From Spirochaetaceae bacterium (GTDB lineage Bacteria > Spirochaetota > Spirochaetia > Treponematales > Rectinemataceae), in NCBI GenBank assembly GCA_025356015.1, contig JANXYO010000091.1, positions 1-64,000 on the forward strand: a DNA stretch of 64,000 nt, written 5' to 3'. The notes under the pieces were generated by a model. That model was not told the DNA's origin, ran no database searches, and was given only the letters and a program-made list of their open reading frames with translations. A program made the position numbers and the translations under genes. Shown here piece after piece: positions 61,991-64,000 of the stretch (position 1 is the first letter of the stretch; every line of letters begins with the position of its first letter).

Positions 61991-62045
61991 ACACATAATG
62001 TGTTCACTGTTGACAGTTGTCAAACTAATTTTTCTTTTTTTCCTT
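61991..62045 (-). promoter_or_regulatory. strong promoter with two palindromic operators ahead of the FCD regulator
   Basis: On the minus strand an A-rich UP-like tract (62045-62024), TTGACA (62023-62018), a 17-base spacer and CATTAT (62000-61995) form a good promoter, placing the start about 40 bases before the regulator ATG. Two perfect palindromes overlie it: TTGACA-GT-TGTCAA (62010-62023) on the -35 and ACACAT-A-ATGTGT (61991-62003) on the -10. Confidence 0.68.
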
Positions 62046-62079
62046 GTGTGCAATTTAATAGCTAGGAAAATATCCATTC

Positions 62080-62108
62080 CGGGCCCCTGGCCTCGGGCCA
62101 GGGGCCCG
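62080..62108 (-). terminator. 13-base-pair GC hairpin between operons
   Basis: Perfect stem CGGGCCCCTGGCC/GGCCAGGGGCCCG with loop TCG. It lies between the right-hand permease operon (stop at 62328) and the regulator promoter and may terminate that operon. There is no close T-tract. Confidence 0.55.
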
Positions 62109-62327
62109 TTTGTGTCATGGCGTGGATGGTGGTTCGCGGGCTGCAGATAGAAACCCAGCTCGAGCCAAGGCCCGCAGTGAGGCCCTTGCGGGGTCAGTCA
62201 GCGCTTTGCGTGGCTCGGGACGGGAAAGGCCGCCACGCCTGGCCAGCGGGGACCATTGGGGGGCAGGGACAGGTCGAAGCGATTGGGCTGGACCCCCGGG
62301 GCTCGGCCCCCGAGGGTGCGCCCAGTC
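62109..62327. other. gene-free stretch after the right-hand permease operon
   Basis: The 379-base gap 61949-62327 holds the regulator promoter and the hairpin described separately. This right part shows only small GC hairpins (for example CTCGG-CCC-CCGAG at 62302-62314). Short open frames on the plus strand have no ribosome site and look like chance; I see no gene or RNA. Confidence 0.5.
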
Positions 62328-63326
62328 CTAGTCCTTTGCGAAAGGCGTCCCCAGCGCAGCCGGCGGGGTCGCGTTCATCGCGCGCAGCAGGCGGGAGATG
62401 GAACGCCGCGCCCGTGGCGGCAGGTGGGCCAGGCTCAGCTCCACCCATTCCGCGTTGCCGATGTTGACCAACAGGAGGCTCAGGATCATGAGGGGGAAGG
62501 GAGCGACCTGGAGGACCTGGGAGGGCAGGCCGGGCAGGGCCGGCTGGAGGACCAGGCCCAGCCACTGGAGGAAGGCGAAGAGGTAGGCGCCAAAGGCAGC
62601 CTTGAAGGGGTTCCAGCCGCCAAAGATGGTGATGGCGAGGACTATCCAGCCTATTCCGTCGAGGCCCGAGATCGTGCCCTTCCAGCCAGCCTTCACCGAC
62701 AGGGAGAAGATGGGGCCGGCGAGGCCGGCTATCGCCCCGCCCAGGACGGTGTAGAGGTAGCGCAGGCGGTTGACGTTGGCCCCTCGCACATAGGCGGCCG
62801 CCGGCTTCTCGCCGATGCCCCGAAGGACCAGACCCGGCCTGGTGCGGAAGATGAAGAACCAGGCGGCAAGGATCAGGATGAAGCTTAGCCAGGTCATCAA
62901 GTCCTGTCTGAAGAAGAGGGCGCCGATGACGGGGAGGTCCTTCAGCATTGGTATGGAGGCCGAGGGCAGGCGCGGGCCGGCCTCGCCCATGATGGGGTTG
63001 CCAAGGAAATAGGAGAGGTCGCGGCACAGCAGGGCGAGGACAAAGCCCACGGCCACCTGGGAGGCCTTGATGGTGATGCTCGCGAAGGCCACGATGAGGG
63101 CCACGAGGGCCCCGATCGCCGCCCCGGCGAGGAAGCCAAGAATGAGGCTCCCCGTCGCGAGGGAGACCGCGAAGCCCCCCATGGCCGTGAGGAGGATCAT
63201 GCCGTTCATCGAGAGGTTGATGACGCCGGCGCGCTCGCTGATAGTCTCGCCGACGACGCCGAAGATGATGGGCGCGGCGGAGCTCAAGACCCCGGCCAGG
63301 CCGATCAGTATGATGTCGCCGCTCAT
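62328..63326 (-). CDS. ABC importer permease, second nucleoside-type system
   Basis: Permease of the same superfamily as the proteins encoded at 35660-37711, 332 residues, eight or more helices. Motifs: ETISERAGVINLSMNGMILL near the N terminus, and the coupling region GIGEKPAAAYVRGANVNRLRYLY. The C-terminal cytoplasmic tail (about 30 residues, LRAMNATPPAA) is extra. It is the NupQ-like partner of the permease encoded directly upstream; stop and start abut. It belongs to a second BMP-type importer whose ATPase and receptor genes should lie to the right of the window. Confidence 0.88.
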   Translation of the reverse strand: MSGDIILIGLAGVLSSAAPIIFGVVGETISERAGVINLSMNGMILLTAMGGFAVSLATGSLILGFLAGAAIGALVALIVAFASITIKASQVAVGFVLALLCRDLSYFLGNPIMGEAGPRLPSASIPMLKDLPVIGALFFRQDLMTWLSFILILAAWFFIFRTRPGLVLRGIGEKPAAAYVRGANVNRLRYLYTVLGGAIAGLAGPIFSLSVKAGWKGTISGLDGIGWIVLAITIFGGWNPFKAAFGAYLFAFLQWLGLVLQPALPGLPSQVLQVAPFPLMILSLLLVNIGNAEWVELSLAHLPPRARRSISRLLRAMNATPPAALGTPFAKD

Positions 63327-64000
63327 CTAGAGGCCTTCCTTTTTGAGCATCCGCGTCCTGGCGCCCTGGGCCAGGAGGACCACCAGGACCAGGGTCCCCT
63401 GGAGGACGCCGGCGAGGCTCGAGTCGAGCTGGAGGACGATGGGCAGCTGGATCGAGCCGACGTTCAGGGCAGCGAAGAAGAGGGCGACGGGGGCGGCGAT
63501 GGCGGCCTTGTAGTTGACGAGCATCGCGACCATGAGGCCCATGTAGCCGTAGCCGCTCGATATCGAGGGGATCAGGCGGTGGTAGACCGAGGCGACCTGT
63601 ACGGCTCCCGCGAGGCCCGCGAAAAGGCCGCAGAGGGCGAAGGAGGCCATCATGTACTGCCAGGTGGGGATGCCCAGGAGGAAGGCGGCCCGGGGGTTCT
63701 TGCCCACCGCCTTGAGCCGCAGGCCAAAGTAGGTGCCGCGCAGCATCCCATAGACAACCAGGATGGCGGCCACGGCTATGCCCACGGCGATGGGGCTCAG
63801 GCGGGACTGGGGATTGAGGGTTGGCAGCCACAGCGAGGGATCGAAGGGGACTGTCCCCGACATCGAGGCAACGCCCGGGCGCTTCCATGGCCCGAAGATG
63901 AGCCAGAGGTTCAGGGCCGTGGCCACGAAGTTGAGGCCCAGGCCGCCGAAGATCTCGTTGACCCCGCCAAAGGTCTTGAGGGCCCCGGCGAGCATGGCCC
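63327..64000 (-). CDS. ABC importer permease, second nucleoside-type system (5' end outside window)
   Basis: The frame is open to the right edge, so only the C-terminal 224 residues or so are seen. NupP-like permease: GGVNEIFGGLGLNFVATAL, the coupling segment GLRLKAVGKNPRAAFLLGIPTWQY and late helices. Its partner gene follows without spacer. This importer differs in sequence from the one at 35660-40498, so it may take a different purine, pyrimidine or other nucleoside. Confidence 0.88.
   Translation of the reverse strand, partial: AMLAGALKTFGGVNEIFGGLGLNFVATALNLWLIFGPWKRPGVASMSGTVPFDPSLWLPTLNPQSRLSPIAVGIAVAAILVVYGMLRGTYFGLRLKAVGKNPRAAFLLGIPTWQYMMASFALCGLFAGLAGAVQVASVYHRLIPSISSGYGYMGLMVAMLVNYKAAIAAPVALFFAALNVGSIQLPIVLQLDSSLAGVLQGTLVLVVLLAQGARTRMLKKEGL

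Noticed and set aside
62194-63888. Minus-strand open frame of about 560 codons across both right-edge permease genes
   Set aside because: It is an alternate frame rich in Arg/Pro/Gly/His; the permease frames have proper helices and coupling motifs.

Overview
The window is about 64 kb of GC-rich DNA, densely packed with genes; I saw no rRNA, tRNA, CRISPR array or insertion sequence. Cleavable (non-lipoprotein) signal peptides on the ABC substrate-binding proteins, an outer-membrane-type beta-barrel candidate and a periplasmic-type FecR protein point to a diderm bacterium. A purine-degradation set of the kind used by anaerobes sits beside a complete-looking proton-pumping NADH dehydrogenase operon. 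The lineage cannot be fixed from this window; FecR plus CHASE2-cyclase gene sets are frequent in spirochaetes and some deltaproteobacteria, so these are guesses only.

Layout. 1-9869 (+): the end of a nuo operon, nuoG (cut by the left edge) through nuoN, with most genes coupled by 4-base overlaps. 9896-12824 (+): an aldo/keto reductase, a small membrane protein, a 97-residue protein and a soluble class III nucleotide-cyclase homologue. 12842-40498 (-): a large purine-use region. It holds ygeW, xdhD, ygfM, an 8-oxoguanine-deaminase-like amidohydrolase, two PLP fold-type-II enzymes, ygeY, ssnA, ygfK, hyuA, a second xanthine dehydrogenase in two subunits, a GntR/UTRA regulator, adenine deaminase, and a BMP-type nucleoside/purine ABC importer. 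40763-41904 (-): a SPOR-domain protein and a VOC protein. 42030-48885: an exported protein, outer-membrane candidate, FecR-domain protein and lipoprotein (-), divergent from a CHASE2-adenylate cyclase (+). 48971-61948 (-): three aspartoacylase-like proteins, aspartokinase, aspartate-semialdehyde dehydrogenase, two creatininase-family proteins, a complete Dpp/Opp-type importer and an FCD-type GntR regulator. 62328-64000 (-): two permeases of a second nucleoside-type importer, cut by the right edge.

How it fits together. The importer brings in purines or nucleosides. Adenine deaminase makes hypoxanthine; the two molybdenum hydroxylases and the deaminases interconvert oxopurines towards xanthine/urate-level compounds. 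YgfK, a flavin/Fe-S protein, should connect the XdhD-YgfM unit to NAD(P)H or ferredoxin. The HyuA-like and YgeY-like hydrolases and the YgeW carbamoyltransferase then process ring-opened, carbamoylated products. The usual diaminopropionate ammonia-lyase (YgeX) is not present in this part; two other PLP enzymes occupy that part of the locus. No carbamate kinase, Mo-cofactor or selenium-maturation genes are in the window.

The locus most likely to be undescribed is 48971-61948: a regulated peptide-type importer with paired amidohydrolases, tripled deacylases (two with an altered substrate-binding motif) and a compact aspartokinase-ASADH pair. Its regulator lies just downstream of a strong promoter (A-rich UP-like tract, TTGACA, 17-base spacer, CATTAT) overlaid by two perfect palindromes.
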